A stretch of DNA of 64,000 nt from Methylomonas rapida. Its GTDB lineage: Bacteria; Pseudomonadota; Gammaproteobacteria; Methylococcales; Methylomonadaceae. The notes beneath the pieces were generated by a model. The model was not told the DNA's origin. It saw nothing but the letters and a program-made list of their open reading frames with translations, and searched no databases. The DNA lies in contig NZ_CP113517.1 in the NCBI RefSeq assembly GCF_024360925.2, positions 2,046,001 to 2,110,000 of the forward strand. Reading direction: 5' to 3'. Shown here in pieces: positions 1 through 9,030 of the stretch (positions are counted from its first letter, which is position 1; every line of letters begins with the position of its first letter). The position numbers and the translations under genes are program-made.

Positions 1-2632
1 TTTCCCGTTTCACTTCGATGCGTTCGAAGACCTCGATCTGGTCGCCGGTTTTGACATCGTTGTAGTTCTTGACGCCGATACCGCACTCCATGCCCATTTT
101 GACTTCATTGACATCGTCCTTGAAGCGGCGCAAGGATTCCAGCTGACCTTCGAAAATCACCACGTTGTCACGCAGGACGCGGATCGGTAGATTGCGCTTG
201 ACGAAGCCATCGATGACCATGCAACCCGCGATCGCGCCGAATTTCGGCGAGCGGAACACGTCGCGCACCTCGGCCAGGCCGACGATTTTTTCCTGTATCT
301 CCGGTGCCAGCATGCCGCTGATCGCGCGTTTCACTTCGTCGATCGCTTCGTAAATGATGCTGTAGTAATGCAGATCGATGTCTTTTTCTTCGATCAGCTT
401 ACGCGCCACCGCATCGGCGCGGACATTGAAACCGATCAAAATCGCGCTGGAAGCCAAGGCCAAGTTGGCATCGCCTTCGTTGATACCGCCGACGCCGCCA
501 TAGATGCATTTGACTTGTACTTCGTCGGTCGACAAATTCACCAAGGATTCGCGCAGCGCTTCCAAGCTGCCTTGTACGTCGGTTTTGATGACGATATTCA
601 ACGTTGCGGTTTCGCCGGCGGTCATTCTGGAGAACACGTCGTCCAGTTTGGAAGCCTGAGCGGCGGCTTGACGAGTGGATTTCTTGCGTTCTTCGCGGTG
701 GGCCGCCAATTCACGGGCGACGCGCTCGTTTTGCACTACCAGAAATTCGTCGCCCGCATCCGGCGTGCCGGACAAGCCCAGAATTTCTACCGGCGTACTC
801 GGGCCGCCTGACTTGATGGCATGTGCGTTTTCGTCGAACATCGCGCGGATACGCCCATATTCATGGCCGCACAGCACGAACTCGCCTTTGTTCAACGTGC
901 CTTTTTGAATCAGTATCGTGGCTACCGCGCCGCGGCCTTTGTCCAGGCGCGATTCGATACAAACACCGGATGCGGTGCCTTCCTTGGGTGCCTTCAGTTC
1001 CAATACCTCGGCCTGCACGATCAAGGATTCGATCAAGTCGTCGATGCCGACACCGGTTTTGGCCGATACTTTCAGGAACTGGACATCGCCGCCCCATTCC
1101 TCGGGCACCACGTTCAGGGTCGCCAATTCCTGCATCACGCGATCGGGGTTGGCTTCGGGTTTGTCGATTTTGTTCAACGCCACGATGATGGGCACGTTCG
1201 CGGCGCGAGCGTGTTCGATCGCTTCCTTGGTTTGCGGCATCACGCCGTCGTCTGCCGCCACCACGATGATGACGATGTCGGTGACTTCGGCGCCGCGGGC
1301 GCGCATCGCGGTAAACGCGGCGTGGCCGGGGGTGTCGAGGAAGGTGACCGAACCGTGATCGGTTTTGACCTGATAAGCGCCGATGTGCTGGGTAATGCCA
1401 CCCGCTTCGCCGGCGGCGACGCGAGTTTTGCGGATGTAATCCAGCAACGAGGTCTTACCATGGTCGACGTGACCCATGATGGTGACGATGGGCGCCCGTG
1501 CGACCAGTTTGCGGTCGTCGGCTTCGCCGATGGCTTCGGCCAGCATTTCCTGTTCGAAATCGTCCTCGCTTTGCATGATCGCGGTATGCCCCAACTCTTC
1601 GACCAGAATCACGGCGGTTTCCTGGTCGATCGGTTGGTTGATCGTGGTCATGATGCCCAGTTTCATCAAATGCTTGATGACCTCGGCGGCCTTGACGTTC
1701 ATCTTGGCGGCCAGATCCGAAACGATGATGGTTTCCGGGATGGTGACTTCCATTTTGGATGGCGCCACGGGTTTTTCGAACTTGTGCTTGCTGGTTTGCA
1801 GTTCGATCTCGAATTCCGGTTTTTCGCGACGCGCGCCCGGTTTGGCTTTTTTGCCTTTGCCACGGCGCGCGGCATCGCCACTATCGTGGCTGATTTCCGG
1901 GGTGGGCCCGCGACTTGGCTTGAATTCCTGTTTTTTCTTGTGCAAGGTCTGTTGCTTGGCTTCCGCGGCTTTACGGACTTTCTCCGCGTTTCTTTCCACG
2001 GCCGCTTCCAGGCGCTGTTTCTTTTCCAGTTCCAGGCGTTCTTCTTCGGTCAATTCCGGTTTTGCGGGTGGTTCCGCTGCGGCCACGACTTCAACCGGGG
2101 CAGGTTTGCTTTCTACCGCCGCCGCTTCCTCGACTGCTGGTGCAGAGATGGTTTCCGGTTTGTCTGGAGCTGCTTCCGCCTGAGCCTTCAATTGAGCTTC
2201 TTGCTGGCGGCGTTTTTCTTCTTCGGCTGCTTGCTGGCGTTTTTGTGCTTCCAGCGCGGCTAATGCTTGGCGAGCGCGCTCGGCTTCTTTTTGTTCGTCC
2301 GTGACGATGGCTTCGCTGCGCTTGATGTAGGTTTTTTGCTTGCGTACTTCGACGCTGACCGTTTTCGCACCGGTGCCGGGCGCAGTTGACTGCCTGAGTT
2401 CGGTTTTGGTGCTGCGCTTCAGGGTGATACGTTTGGGCGCGGCAGCTTCCTGATCTGTCTCGGCCTTGCCATGACGCTTGCGCAGATGCGCAAGCAATTT
2501 GACCTTTTCTTCCTCGGTGATGATGTCATCGGGAGCGGTTGCACTCAAGCCGGCTTCTTTCAACTGCTCCAAAAAACGCTCCAAAGGGATACCGACTACT
2601 TCCGCTAATGCCTGTACTGTTTTATCACTCAT
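1..2632 (-). CDS. infB: Translation initiation factor IF-2 (3' end cut by window edge)
   Basis: IF-2 is the GTPase that delivers fMet-tRNA to the 30S subunit and promotes 50S joining. The reading frame runs uninterrupted from the ATG at 2632 to base 1, giving 877 codons. By comparison with the usual C-terminus only a handful of residues are missing. The N-terminus ([20 protein letters not shown]) is the typical IF2_N domain. Residues about 70-290 are a charged, Glu/Lys/Ala-rich linker, and a second IF2_N domain follows. The G1 motif GHVDHGKT lies near residue 385, with DTPGH and NKID downstream; domains II, III and the fMet-tRNA-binding domain follow. It starts 14 nt below the nusA stop, so it is the third gene of rimP-nusA-infB. 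Identity is certain. Confidence 0.98.
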   Translation of the reverse strand, partial: MSDKTVQALAEVVGIPLERFLEQLKEAGLSATAPDDIITEEEKVKLLAHLRKRHGKAETDQEAAAPKRITLKRSTKTELRQSTAPGTGAKTVSVEVRKQKTYIKRSEAIVTDEQKEAERARQALAALEAQKRQQAAEEEKRRQQEAQLKAQAEAAPDKPETISAPAVEEAAAVESKPAPVEVVAAAEPPAKPELTEEERLELEKKQRLEAAVERNAEKVRKAAEAKQQTLHKKKQEFKPSRGPTPEISHDSGDAARRGKGKKAKPGARREKPEFEIELQTSKHKFEKPVAPSKMEVTIPETIIVSDLAAKMNVKAAEVIKHLMKLGIMTTINQPIDQETAVILVEELGHTAIMQSEDDFEQEMLAEAIGEADDRKLVARAPIVTIMGHVDHGKTSLLDYIRKTRVAAGEAGGITQHIGAYQVKTDHGSVTFLDTPGHAAFTAMRARGAEVTDIVIIVVAADDGVMPQTKEAIEHARAANVPIIVALNKIDKPEANPDRVMQELATLNVVPEEWGGDVQFLKVSAKTGVGIDDLIESLIVQAEVLELKAPKEGTASGVCIESRLDKGRGAVATILIQKGTLNKGEFVLCGHEYGRIRAMFDENAHAIKSGGPSTPVEILGLSGTPDAGDEFLVVQNERVARELAAHREERKKSTRQAAAQASKLDDVFSRMTAGETATLNIVIKTDVQGSLEALRESLVNLSTDEVQVKCIYGGVGGINEGDANLALASSAILIGFNVRADAVARKLIEEKDIDLHYYSIIYEAIDEVKRAISGMLAPEIQEKIVGLAEVRDVFRSPKFGAIAGCMVIDGFVKRNLPIRVLRDNVVIFEGQLESLRRFKDDVNEVKMGMECGIGVKNYNDVKTGDQIEVFERIEVKRE

Positions 2633-2646
2633 AGTATCCTCCTAGC

Positions 2647-4158
2647 TTAGCCCTTGTCCTCGGCGAACCATGATTCGCGGGCTTTCATAATTAGTTTGCC
2701 GGCGCGCTCTTCGTTCATGCCGGTAAATTCGATGATGTCGTCAATCGACTGTTCTGCCAAATCGTCCAGTGTGATGATGCCCTTGGCCGCCATTTCGTGC
2801 GCCAATTTGTCATCCATCCCCTCCAGCTCAAGAAGCTCGGCGCTAGGCTCGGACGTTTCGATTTTTTCTTCCGAAGCAATCGCCTTGATCAGCAGGGCAT
2901 CCTTGGCGCGGCTGCGCAAGGCTTCGACCAGTTCTTCGTCGAAGCCTTCGATTTCCAGCATTTCATCCACCGGGATGTAGGCGATTTCCTCAATGTTGCT
3001 CAGGCCCACCTCAACCAGCACATCGGCGATTTCTTCATCGACATCCAGCAATTCCATGAATTCCTGTTTGGCTTTGGCCGCGGTTTCATCCAGGTTCTTG
3101 TCGACTTGCGACGCGTCCAGAATGTTGAGTTCCCAACCGGTCAGTTCCGATGCCAGTCGCACGTTTTGGCCGCCGCGGCCGATGGCTTGCGACAAGCTGT
3201 CGGGGGTGACGGCAACGTCCATGCTGTGTTTGTCTTCGTCGACCACGATGGACTGAATTTCCGCTGGCGACATTGCGTTGATGACGAACTGGGCTTCGTT
3301 GGGGTTCCATAAAATGATGTCGACGCGTTCGCCGGCCAGTTCGTTGGAAATGGCTTGCACGCGCGAGCCGCGCATGCCGACGCAGGCACCGACGGGGTCC
3401 AGGCGCGGGTCGTTGGCCTTCACGGCGATTTTGGCGCGTGAACCGGGATCGCGGGCGGCGGCGATGATGTCGATCAAACCTTCACCGACTTCCGGCACTT
3501 CCAGGCGGAAGAGGGCGATCAATAATTCCGGCGCGGTGCGGCTGACGAACAATTGCGGGCCGCGGGGTTCGGAGCGCACGGCTTTCAAATAGCCACGCAC
3601 GCGGTCGCCCATGCGGATCGGTTCCTTGGGAATCATGTCCTCGCGGGCGATGTAGGCTTCCACGTGGCCGCCCAGGTCCAGGTAGATGCTGCCTTTTTCC
3701 ACGCGTTTGACGACGCCGGTGATCAATTCACCGACGCGATCCTGATAGGCTTCGACGATTTTACGGCGTTCGGCTTCGCGGACTTTTTGAATGATGACCT
3801 GTTTGGCAGTTTGCGCGGCAATGCGGCAGAACTCGACCGACTCGATTTCTTCTTCGATGAAATCGCCGGCTTTGACATCCGGATTGTCGATTTGGGCTAC
3901 TTCGAGCAAGATTTGCCAGCTCGGAAACTCCACGTCGCCGTTGATTTCCGGGTTGGGTTCCACGACCAGCCAGCGACGGTAGGTCTTGTAGTCGCCGGTC
4001 TGGCGATTGATCGCGACGCGAGCCTTGATCGGATTGTCGTAACGCTTGACTGTCGCTGCTTCCAGGGCGGACTCAATGGCCTGAAAAATGATTTCCTTGT
4101 CGATTTCTTTTTCGTTAGCAAAAACATCCGCTACCAATAGAATTTCTTTATTTGCCAC
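2647..4158 (-). CDS. nusA: Transcription termination/antitermination factor NusA
   Basis: NusA binds RNA polymerase and modulates pausing, intrinsic termination and antitermination. The 503 residues match the family: an N-terminal polymerase-binding domain (about 1-125), S1 domain (about 135-200), two KH domains (about 205-345, including [14 protein letters not shown] and the [16 protein letters not shown] motif), then two acidic helix-hairpin repeats at the C-terminus (about 370-420 and 440-495) as in gammaproteobacteria. The start is GTG at 4158, preceded by a strong AAGGAGGA ribosome-binding site. This GTG lies inside the 3' end of rimP (11-nt overlap), so translation is probably coupled. 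Its own product could act on the terminator in the rimP leader. Confidence 0.98.
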   Translation of the reverse strand: MANKEILLVADVFANEKEIDKEIIFQAIESALEAATVKRYDNPIKARVAINRQTGDYKTYRRWLVVEPNPEINGDVEFPSWQILLEVAQIDNPDVKAGDFIEEEIESVEFCRIAAQTAKQVIIQKVREAERRKIVEAYQDRVGELITGVVKRVEKGSIYLDLGGHVEAYIAREDMIPKEPIRMGDRVRGYLKAVRSEPRGPQLFVSRTAPELLIALFRLEVPEVGEGLIDIIAAARDPGSRAKIAVKANDPRLDPVGACVGMRGSRVQAISNELAGERVDIILWNPNEAQFVINAMSPAEIQSIVVDEDKHSMDVAVTPDSLSQAIGRGGQNVRLASELTGWELNILDASQVDKNLDETAAKAKQEFMELLDVDEEIADVLVEVGLSNIEEIAYIPVDEMLEIEGFDEELVEALRSRAKDALLIKAIASEEKIETSEPSAELLELEGMDDKLAHEMAAKGIITLDDLAEQSIDDIIEFTGMNEERAGKLIMKARESWFAEDKG

Positions 4159-4633
4159 TACGTCCTCCTTTTTTGAGTAAATATTCCGGCACTAAACGCG
4201 CCTTGCTCATTGCTTGAAAAGGCACTTTGATTGTCTGCTCGCCTTCTTGTAACACCACATTTTCGCCTTCTACCGCCTGGATCAGGCCGGTGACTTTTCG
4301 GCGTTTGTCGATGGGTTTAAACAAGTTGACCGTCACGGTGCTGCCAATATATCTTTCGAACTGGCTGAGTTTGAAAAATGGTCTGTCTTCGCCAGGCGAG
4401 GAGATTTCCAATTGATATTCGCCTTGAATCGGATCTTCCACATCGAGCATGCCGCTTAACTGATGGCTGACTTTGGTGCAGTCATCCAGCAAGATGCCGT
4501 TTTCGCTATCGATGTAAACGCGCAGCATGCCGTGCTGCGGGTGAGGGTTGTACTCAATCCCCACGCATTCGTAACCAAGACCTTCGACAATGGGTTCGAT
4601 CAGTTCCACTAAATGCTCTGGAGCCTGTTTCAT
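4148..4633 (-). CDS. rimP: Ribosome maturation factor RimP
   Basis: RimP is needed for maturation of the 30S subunit. The 161-residue protein carries the two expected domains: an alpha/beta N-terminal domain ([20 protein letters not shown], then [19 protein letters not shown] and [15 protein letters not shown]) and a C-terminal SH3-like barrel. I chose the ATG at 4633 because it gives the family length (about 150). An in-frame ATG at 4690 would add a 19-residue extension encoded by the terminator hairpin and T-run, which is unlikely to be real. The ribosome-binding site is weak (GCGGAA). It is the first gene of rimP-nusA-infB, and an intrinsic terminator sits only about 23 nt upstream of the start. 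Confidence 0.95.
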   Translation of the reverse strand: MKQAPEHLVELIEPIVEGLGYECVGIEYNPHPQHGMLRVYIDSENGILLDDCTKVSHQLSGMLDVEDPIQGEYQLEISSPGEDRPFFKLSQFERYIGSTVTVNLFKPIDKRRKVTGLIQAVEGENVVLQEGEQTIKVPFQAMSKARLVPEYLLKKGGRSGK

Positions 4634-4655
4634 TTCCGCTTCGCCTTTTAAAACA

Positions 4656-4682
4656 CAAAAAAAAAGAGCCTCAGGCTCTTCC
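4656..4682 (-). terminator. Intrinsic terminator/attenuator in the rimP leader
   Basis: On the minus strand a 7-bp stem (AAGAGCC/GGCTCTT) with a 3-nt loop is followed at once by nine T residues, a textbook Rho-independent terminator. The T-run ends 23 nt before the rimP ATG, so it lies inside the rimP leader. An upstream segment at 4701-4706 (AGCCTC on the minus strand) is complementary to GAGGCT, the 3' side of the terminator stem, and could form a competing antiterminator. That points to attenuation, although no trans-acting factor can be named from sequence. Confidence 0.75.
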
Positions 4683-4720
4683 ATAAACATTCATTAACCC
4701 GAGGCTTGTCTAAGGCCCTA

Positions 4721-4746
4721 AAAATAAAAAACCCCATAAATGGGGC
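4721..4746 (-). terminator. Intrinsic terminator downstream of tRNA-Phe
   Basis: The minus strand shows CCCCAT/ATGGGG arms with a 2-nt loop followed by TTTTTTATTTTT. It begins about 23 nt past the tRNA CCA end. Together with the terminator at 4656-4682 it forms a tandem pair between the tRNA and rimP. Confidence 0.8.
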
Positions 4747-4768
4747 TCTTTGAAAAACCGGGTAAGCA

Positions 4769-4844
<76 letters not shown>

Positions 4845-4886
4845 AATTTACTGCTTTTGTTGTCGATGACTCTCAACAATTCAGGC

Positions 4887-4915
4887 ATTATACCGGGCAA
4901 TTTCTTTTTAGACAA
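4887..4915 (-). promoter_or_regulatory. Sigma70 promoter of tRNA-Phe
   Basis: The minus strand has -35 TTGTCT (4915-4910) and a perfect -10 TATAAT (4892-4887) separated by 17 nt. The predicted start near 4880 leaves a leader of about 36 nt before the tRNA. This is the only strong promoter visible upstream of rimP, so read-through past both terminators may feed the operon. Confidence 0.75.
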
Positions 4916-5070
4916 TGCAAATCTGTTTTTTCCTTCATTACTGGGGGGGAAACCGGAAAATCCGCGATCAATGCATCATGCCAGGCGCGCTTGGCATGGA
5001 AAGCCTTGTTCATACCGCGCGCCAGCTACATCGATCTGGTCTGCCGAATTTGCGTATAAGGACATGCGCT

Positions 5071-5280
5071 TTAACCTAGTACATTTCTGATGCATTGGCG
5101 CGCAAACATTCGGATGGGCATGCCAAGATGCAGGAAATTTTCAAACAGTTGATCTATGTCCAACGGGGAGAGGAAAACATAGATTCCGCATCCCGTCTTG
5201 TCGACAAACTCCCTGCTCAATGTTTCGATGAAAGCAAAACGTTCCACATACATATCATTGATTTCATTAAAGGTTTCCAT
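5071..5280 (-). CDS. Hypothetical small protein
   Basis: A 69-residue reading frame begins METFNEINDMYVERF and contains one cysteine pair far apart. It has no signal peptide or membrane segment and no family I recognise. The ATG at 5280 has an AGGGTGA-like ribosome-binding site 6-7 nt upstream. The upstream in-frame ATG at 5310 lacks one. An opposite-strand frame of similar length overlaps it, so coding is uncertain. The flanks on both sides (4916-5070 and 5281-5664) hold nothing else I can identify. Confidence 0.3.
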   Translation of the reverse strand: METFNEINDMYVERFAFIETLSREFVDKTGCGIYVFLSPLDIDQLFENFLHLGMPIRMFARQCIRNVLG

Positions 5281-5664
5281 GGCGATCACCCTGTGTTTGT
5301 TTCGGCTCAATCTTTCTACAGCATATGTTAAACCAAACGTTCAAATGACTTTTAAATCAATGATATAAAAACTCAACGTCATCGAATTGTCATGATTGGG
5401 GGATGAGGCTGGACTGAATTTGCCAAAGCTGACATTTGCATGACGGATTAGGGGAAGTCAGGTTTTTGGCGCGAATGCGCCGCAGTCGTCCGGAAACGGT
5501 CGGCAATGTCTGTCCAGCGCCAAAATGGACGCTTGCTTATTCGCATGAATCTGGCAGCAAAATGACGAATTCGTCACCTCGCTTCGTTTTTATCGCCGAC
5601 AAGGTCGATCATTCGCATGGCCATTCGCCAGTTCAATGACCATGCTTTCTATTAAAACAAAGGC
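5281..5664. other. Intergenic stretch without recognisable feature
   Basis: About 380 bases lie between the small hypothetical frame and the TlpA-like gene. Both strands were read. The only frames are short, lack ribosome-binding sites and resemble no protein I know. No tRNA, terminator or repeat was recognised. Confidence 0.5.
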
Positions 5665-6150
5665 TCAATGAGTGATGTTGGTAATTTGAGCTTCTATTTC
5701 GTCGCTTCTCAATGCACCGCTTTTGCCTACCCGAGTATGGGCCGCGCTGTAAAAATAAGTTCTGGGCAATTCGCCATGCCAGCTCGGATCGATTTCATAG
5801 CGTAATTTTTGTGCATCGCCGGCGCCGAATATCCAATTGTCCAGGTCGCCGAGTCGATGTCTGGCCAAGATGCCCTTCACTTCGTTGGTGGCACTAGGTC
5901 CATCCGTCGAAAGCATCACGATTTTTAATTCAGGATGTTTTTGGTGAATGTTATACAGCACGTCCATATCCCTTAGGCAGGATGAGCAGTCGCTTGACCA
6001 AATCGTCAGTACGAGCGGCGTGGCGGAATGTTCACGCAGAATCTGCTGGAGGCTGCCGGGATTGAAGGTCCTAATAAATTTTTCGTCGGCCTGGCATGTC
6101 ATCGTGCCAACGAAAAGTAAGGCCAAGATAAATGAGCTGAGTCTGAGCAT
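5665..6150 (-). CDS. TlpA/thioredoxin-like exported thiol-disulfide protein
   Basis: This 161-residue protein has an N-terminal signal peptide (MLRLSSFILALLFVGTMTCQ, probable cleavage after CQA). It then has a thioredoxin-like fold with the active-site motif CSSC in the context LTIWSSDCSSCLRDM and a conserved cis-Pro region (ELPRTYFY). Such proteins work in the periplasm as thiol reductases, for example in cytochrome c or copper-site maturation. The ATG at 6150 was preferred over a TTG at 6168 because it places the signal peptide at the N-terminus. It stands alone, 107 nt downstream of the DedA gene on the same strand. The partner protein is unknown. Confidence 0.75.
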   Translation of the reverse strand: MLRLSSFILALLFVGTMTCQADEKFIRTFNPGSLQQILREHSATPLVLTIWSSDCSSCLRDMDVLYNIHQKHPELKIVMLSTDGPSATNEVKGILARHRLGDLDNWIFGAGDAQKLRYEIDPSWHGELPRTYFYSAAHTRVGKSGALRSDEIEAQITNITH

Positions 6151-6256
6151 GTTCGAGTGAGTGCGCAAGTTGATGATGACAGCATCATAACTGAGCCGAG
6201 CAGAGGCTACAAAACTGTTTCAAGGCAAAACAGGGCGTCGTAATCGACGTTGCCGT

Positions 6257-6874
6257 TCAATCGACGCTATTGTGTTCCGAATGGGTTTGGCGAGTTTTGT
6301 TTCTGCGAAAATAAAAGTAAGCCGCAATGCCAAGGGCGGCCACGAAAATCACGGCGTTGGTTTTCTGTATGGCGCCGATCACCTTGTCGCCATAGTTGTA
6401 ATACAGCGTAAAAAACGTGGTCGTTGAGATTGTGCAGGCTAGCAGATCGGAAAGGGCGAATTTGATCAGGTTCATCTGCCCCAGTCCCGCGGTAAGAAAC
6501 AAACCATTACGCACACCAAAGGGGACGAAGCGCCCGAAAATCAACGTGATGACACCATAGCGTTGGTAGTAATCGTGAATTTTATCGATGCGTTCCTGCG
6601 TGGCGATACTCGAAAAAAACCGGATATGCAGTAATTTCGGTCCGACGATGCGCCCCAAACCGTAGCAGATCAAATCCGAAAGGTAGGCCCCCATGAAAAC
6701 GGCGATAAATAAGTGCGGTAAATATGCCGGATTATGGCTGGCGATTAACGCCGAGATGAACAGCATGCCATCCTCTGAGACCGGAATATTGAAACCTGCA
6801 AGCAATAACAGGCCAAAAATGATGTAAGGCGCATATTCGATATGATTCTGAACATAAATGACGAGTTCTGACAT
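6257..6874 (-). CDS. DedA/SNARE-associated family membrane protein
   Basis: This 205-residue integral membrane protein of the DedA (VTT) superfamily has about five hydrophobic segments. It contains the family's glycine-rich re-entrant region: FMGAYLSDLICYGLGRIVG (about residues 60-80) and FGRFVPFGVRNGLFLTAGLG (about 112-132), where FxRFxPxxR is the conserved signature. DedA proteins act in the inner membrane in lipid-carrier recycling and proton-motive-force homeostasis. Which substrate this one serves cannot be told. The ATG at 6874 fits the family length. It ends with a short basic tail. It may be cotranscribed with the downstream TlpA-like gene. Confidence 0.85.
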   Translation of the reverse strand: MSELVIYVQNHIEYAPYIIFGLLLLAGFNIPVSEDGMLFISALIASHNPAYLPHLFIAVFMGAYLSDLICYGLGRIVGPKLLHIRFFSSIATQERIDKIHDYYQRYGVITLIFGRFVPFGVRNGLFLTAGLGQMNLIKFALSDLLACTISTTTFFTLYYNYGDKVIGAIQKTNAVIFVAALGIAAYFYFRRNKTRQTHSEHNSVD

Positions 6875-7081
6875 GAGAGGGAAATCCTGAATAAATTGAA
6901 GAATTTTATCTTATGCGCTCGAGGCCCGCTCACGCCAGGGCCAGGTTCCGCTGTCAATGATTTGAGAAAAATTTTCCAAATTCTCATCGGCGGAGAACCG
7001 ATCAATAGCTGATCGACGCCCGCAGCGTCGAAGTTCGGCGCTACAACAAAAGGCTGGATTGCGTGGAAATCAAAGCCGGTA

Positions 7082-7276
7082 TTACAGCGCCTCGCCAAGC
7101 CAGTGTTGCGTACGCTGGCGAAAACCGACCAGGGGCAGCATCAATGGCACTTCGATCAGTACCCCGGCCACGTTGGCCAGCGCGGCGCCGGACGACAGGC
7201 CGAACAGCATGACCGCCGTGGCGATGGCGACTTCGAAATGGTTGGAGGCGCCTATCATCGCCCCAGCCGATGAAAG
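7082..7276 (-). pseudogene. C-terminal remnant of an ACR3-type arsenite efflux pump
   Basis: Reading the minus strand into the TAA at 7082-7084 gives about 60 residues, including [20 protein letters not shown], then [18 protein letters not shown] and a QRTQHW tail. This is the conserved last transmembrane part of ACR3 arsenite transporters. Nothing upstream encodes the remaining roughly 290 residues: a TAA in frame lies directly before it, and unrelated sequence and repeats follow. It is therefore a truncated relic, probably left by the rearrangements that brought in the repeat element and the ISL3 copy next door. Confidence 0.75.
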
Positions 7277-7426
7277 TTAGCTCTGCCGGGGGCAAAACCA
7301 GCAAGCCGGGGAGAGTTCCAATCAGTGCGATAGCTATAGCTATCACGCTCACCCGCGTGGTTTTGGAGTGAAAAAGCTTTGGCTTTTTCCAAGTGTTCCG
7401 GTGCTTTGTCCACGATGGCTTTCAGA
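7277..7426 (-). other. Probable gene scrap between the ACR3 relic and the repeat element
   Basis: The minus strand has an open frame through here (LKAIVDKAPEHLEKAKAF and onward) that I do not recognise. When the repeat element and the insertion sequence upstream are removed in thought, the frame joins smoothly to sequence just past the downstream efflux gene (KEITLKAIVDKAPEH). It looks like a short original reading frame broken by insertions. No function can be assigned. Confidence 0.35.
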
Positions 7427-7603
7427 GTAACGTTCATGAAGGCTCGGCATCGCCCCGGCAAATGAAAATAGTTTTCAGGGTAAGGTTGCTTGCCGGACAG
7501 GCCGCCGTGAATGCATCCATGTAGGCTCGACGGCGGCATCCTTGCCGCCGACGCCTGTCCAACAAGCAACCGCACCCTCACATTTTGCTACTTTCAGAGT
7601 AAT
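7427..7603 (-). repeat. Palindromic dispersed element, copy 1
   Basis: This segment matches 62316-62492 in inverse orientation with few mismatches. The core at 7477-7578 is a 102-bp foldback: outer arms AGGGT/ACCCT, then GGTTGCTTG/CAAGCAACC, then GGACAGGC/GCCTGTCC, separated by 2-nt bulges. A smaller GGCGGCA..TGCCGCC hairpin lies inside. The direct repeat CTTTCAGAGTAA occurs at 7419-7430 and 7591-7602. It encodes no plausible protein and is likely a non-autonomous mobile or REP-like element. Confidence 0.8.
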
Positions 7604-7606
7604 TTC

Positions 7607-9001
7607 GGCTCTTCCGTATTTTGCGGAGAAACCACTACATGTAGTGCTATAGTCTTTGCCTGCCACAGTGAGTTTTGCTAAGGTCGACAATTTAACGCTG
7701 GAGTATCGTGATGACACAGTCGCTACTTCAAATACCGCTGGATATACCTGATGTTTGTATCGAAAAAGTTGAAACCACCGCCAAAGGCGAGTTCATCATC
7801 ACGGTCAGTAGTACGTTAACCAGTGCAACCTGCCATCAATGCGGCCAGAGGATCGATAAGTTTTATGGCTATGGCAGAGAAATCACCTTGCGTCATTTGT
7901 CGATTTTCGATCGGCCGGTTTGGATCAAGCTAACCCCCAAGCGCTATCGATGCCCTGACTGCCCCAAAGGTCCGACGACCACGCAACAATGTGGCTGGTA
8001 TAACTGGAAAAGCCCCCATACCAAAGCGTATGAGCAGTGGATATTGCGTGAATTGATCAACAGCAGCGTGACCGACATGGACGTGAAGCACGGCATCAGC
8101 GCCGAAGCGGCGGAAGGGATTATCAATCGGCACGTGGCCCAACAAGTTGATTGGTCTGCCATCCAAGGCATTCGCTTGCTGGGACTGGATGAAATCGCTT
8201 TGAAAAAAGGGCATCAAGATTTTGTGGTCATCGTGTCGGCTATCGATACCGAGGACCATAAGCGGATTCTGGCGGTGCTGCCCGACCGCAAAAAAGAAAC
8301 GGTTAAAGCCTTTTTGCAGAATATTCCCGAGGCACAGCAACACGCGTTACAACGCGTCTGCGTGGACATGTATGAAGGGTATCGCAACGCCGTCTATGAG
8401 ACATTGCCCGGCGTCGAGGTGGTGGTTGATCGCTTCCATGTCGCCAAGCATTATCGAGACGGCGCCGACCAGGTCCGCAAGGCGGAAATGAAAAAACTCA
8501 AGAATACCCTGTCTGCCGAGGATTATGCCAAGCTGAAAGGCGCGATGTGGGCTTTTCGGAAGCGCTGGATGGAACTCTCTGCCGATCAGCAAACCGTTTT
8601 GCTTTTTCTATTCCAGCAAGCCCCCATTTTGCGAGAAGTCTATATCCAACGGGAGCTTTTGACGGGTATTTTTGAGCGCCGACTCAATAAGGCTGAGGCC
8701 GAAAAAGCCTTGGATCGCTGGATGGAGCATATCAAAGTCTTGAAGTTGAAGGGCTTTGATGCGTTTGTCAAAACCTATCAAAACTGGCGAAATGAAATCA
8801 CCAACTATTTCATTCGCCGGGAAACCAGTGGCTTTGTTGAAGGGCTTAACAACAAAATCAAAAGCATCAAACGACGCTGCTTTGGCATTTACAATACCGT
8901 CCGCCTGTTTCAGCATATCTGGCTTGATATCGAAGGGAGACGGTTGTTCGGTTATGCATAACCCTATATGTCGGGGCTACTCCGCGAAATACGGAAGAGC
9001 C
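7607..9001 (+). mobile_element. Complete ISL3-family insertion sequence
   Basis: The element is 1395 bp. Its ends are near-perfect inverted repeats of at least 22 bp (GGCTCTTCCGTATTTTGCGG at the left, the same with one change at the right). It is flanked by a perfect 8-bp direct repeat, GTAATTTC, at 7599-7606 and 9002-9009. Eight-base duplications and ends beginning GGCTCTT are typical of the ISL3 family. One intact transposase gene fills the element. It inserted at the border of the palindromic repeat, 22 bp beyond the stop of the efflux gene at 9031. The intact ends, intact gene and perfect duplication suggest a recent insertion. Confidence 0.95.
7708..8961 (+). CDS. ISL3-family transposase
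   Basis: This 417-residue DDE transposase catalyses cut-and-paste of the surrounding element. An N-terminal zinc ribbon (CHQCGQ, then CPDC; about residues 32-90) matches the zf-ISL3 domain, followed by a helix-turn-helix region. The catalytic acids are visible as D near 160 (LLGLDEIALKKG), D near 240 (VVVDRFHVAKHY) and E near 378 (GFVEGLNNKIKSIKRRCFG). Length and motif order are normal, with no frameshift. The start ATG at 7708 is preceded by GGAG. Its neighbours are unrelated host genes. Confidence 0.96.
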   Translation: MMTQSLLQIPLDIPDVCIEKVETTAKGEFIITVSSTLTSATCHQCGQRIDKFYGYGREITLRHLSIFDRPVWIKLTPKRYRCPDCPKGPTTTQQCGWYNWKSPHTKAYEQWILRELINSSVTDMDVKHGISAEAAEGIINRHVAQQVDWSAIQGIRLLGLDEIALKKGHQDFVVIVSAIDTEDHKRILAVLPDRKKETVKAFLQNIPEAQQHALQRVCVDMYEGYRNAVYETLPGVEVVVDRFHVAKHYRDGADQVRKAEMKKLKNTLSAEDYAKLKGAMWAFRKRWMELSADQQTVLLFLFQQAPILREVYIQRELLTGIFERRLNKAEAEKALDRWMEHIKVLKLKGFDAFVKTYQNWRNEITNYFIRRETSGFVEGLNNKIKSIKRRCFGIYNTVRLFQHIWLDIEGRRLFGYA

Positions 9002-9030
9002 GTAATTTCCTTTACAGGTATATCTGTTAG

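Noticed and set aside
821..2263. Long plus-strand frame over infB
   Set aside because: It is Phe/Gly/His-rich without motifs and lies exactly opposite the certain infB frame; a shadow of high-GC third positions.
5436..5639. 67-codon plus-strand frame in the 5.3-5.7 kb gap
   Set aside because: It has no ribosome-binding site, no recognisable fold and skewed composition.
7041..7352. Hydrophobic frame ([22 protein letters not shown]) near the ACR3 relic
   Set aside because: It runs in a different frame from the ACR3 tail, ends in arginine-rich nonsense and matches no family I know.
7475..7717. Small frame with EGAVACWTGVGGKDAAVEP, also seen at 62247-62444
   Set aside because: The similarity follows the whole DNA repeat, including non-frame positions, and starts differ between copies. 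It is explained by the palindromic element, not by a conserved protein.
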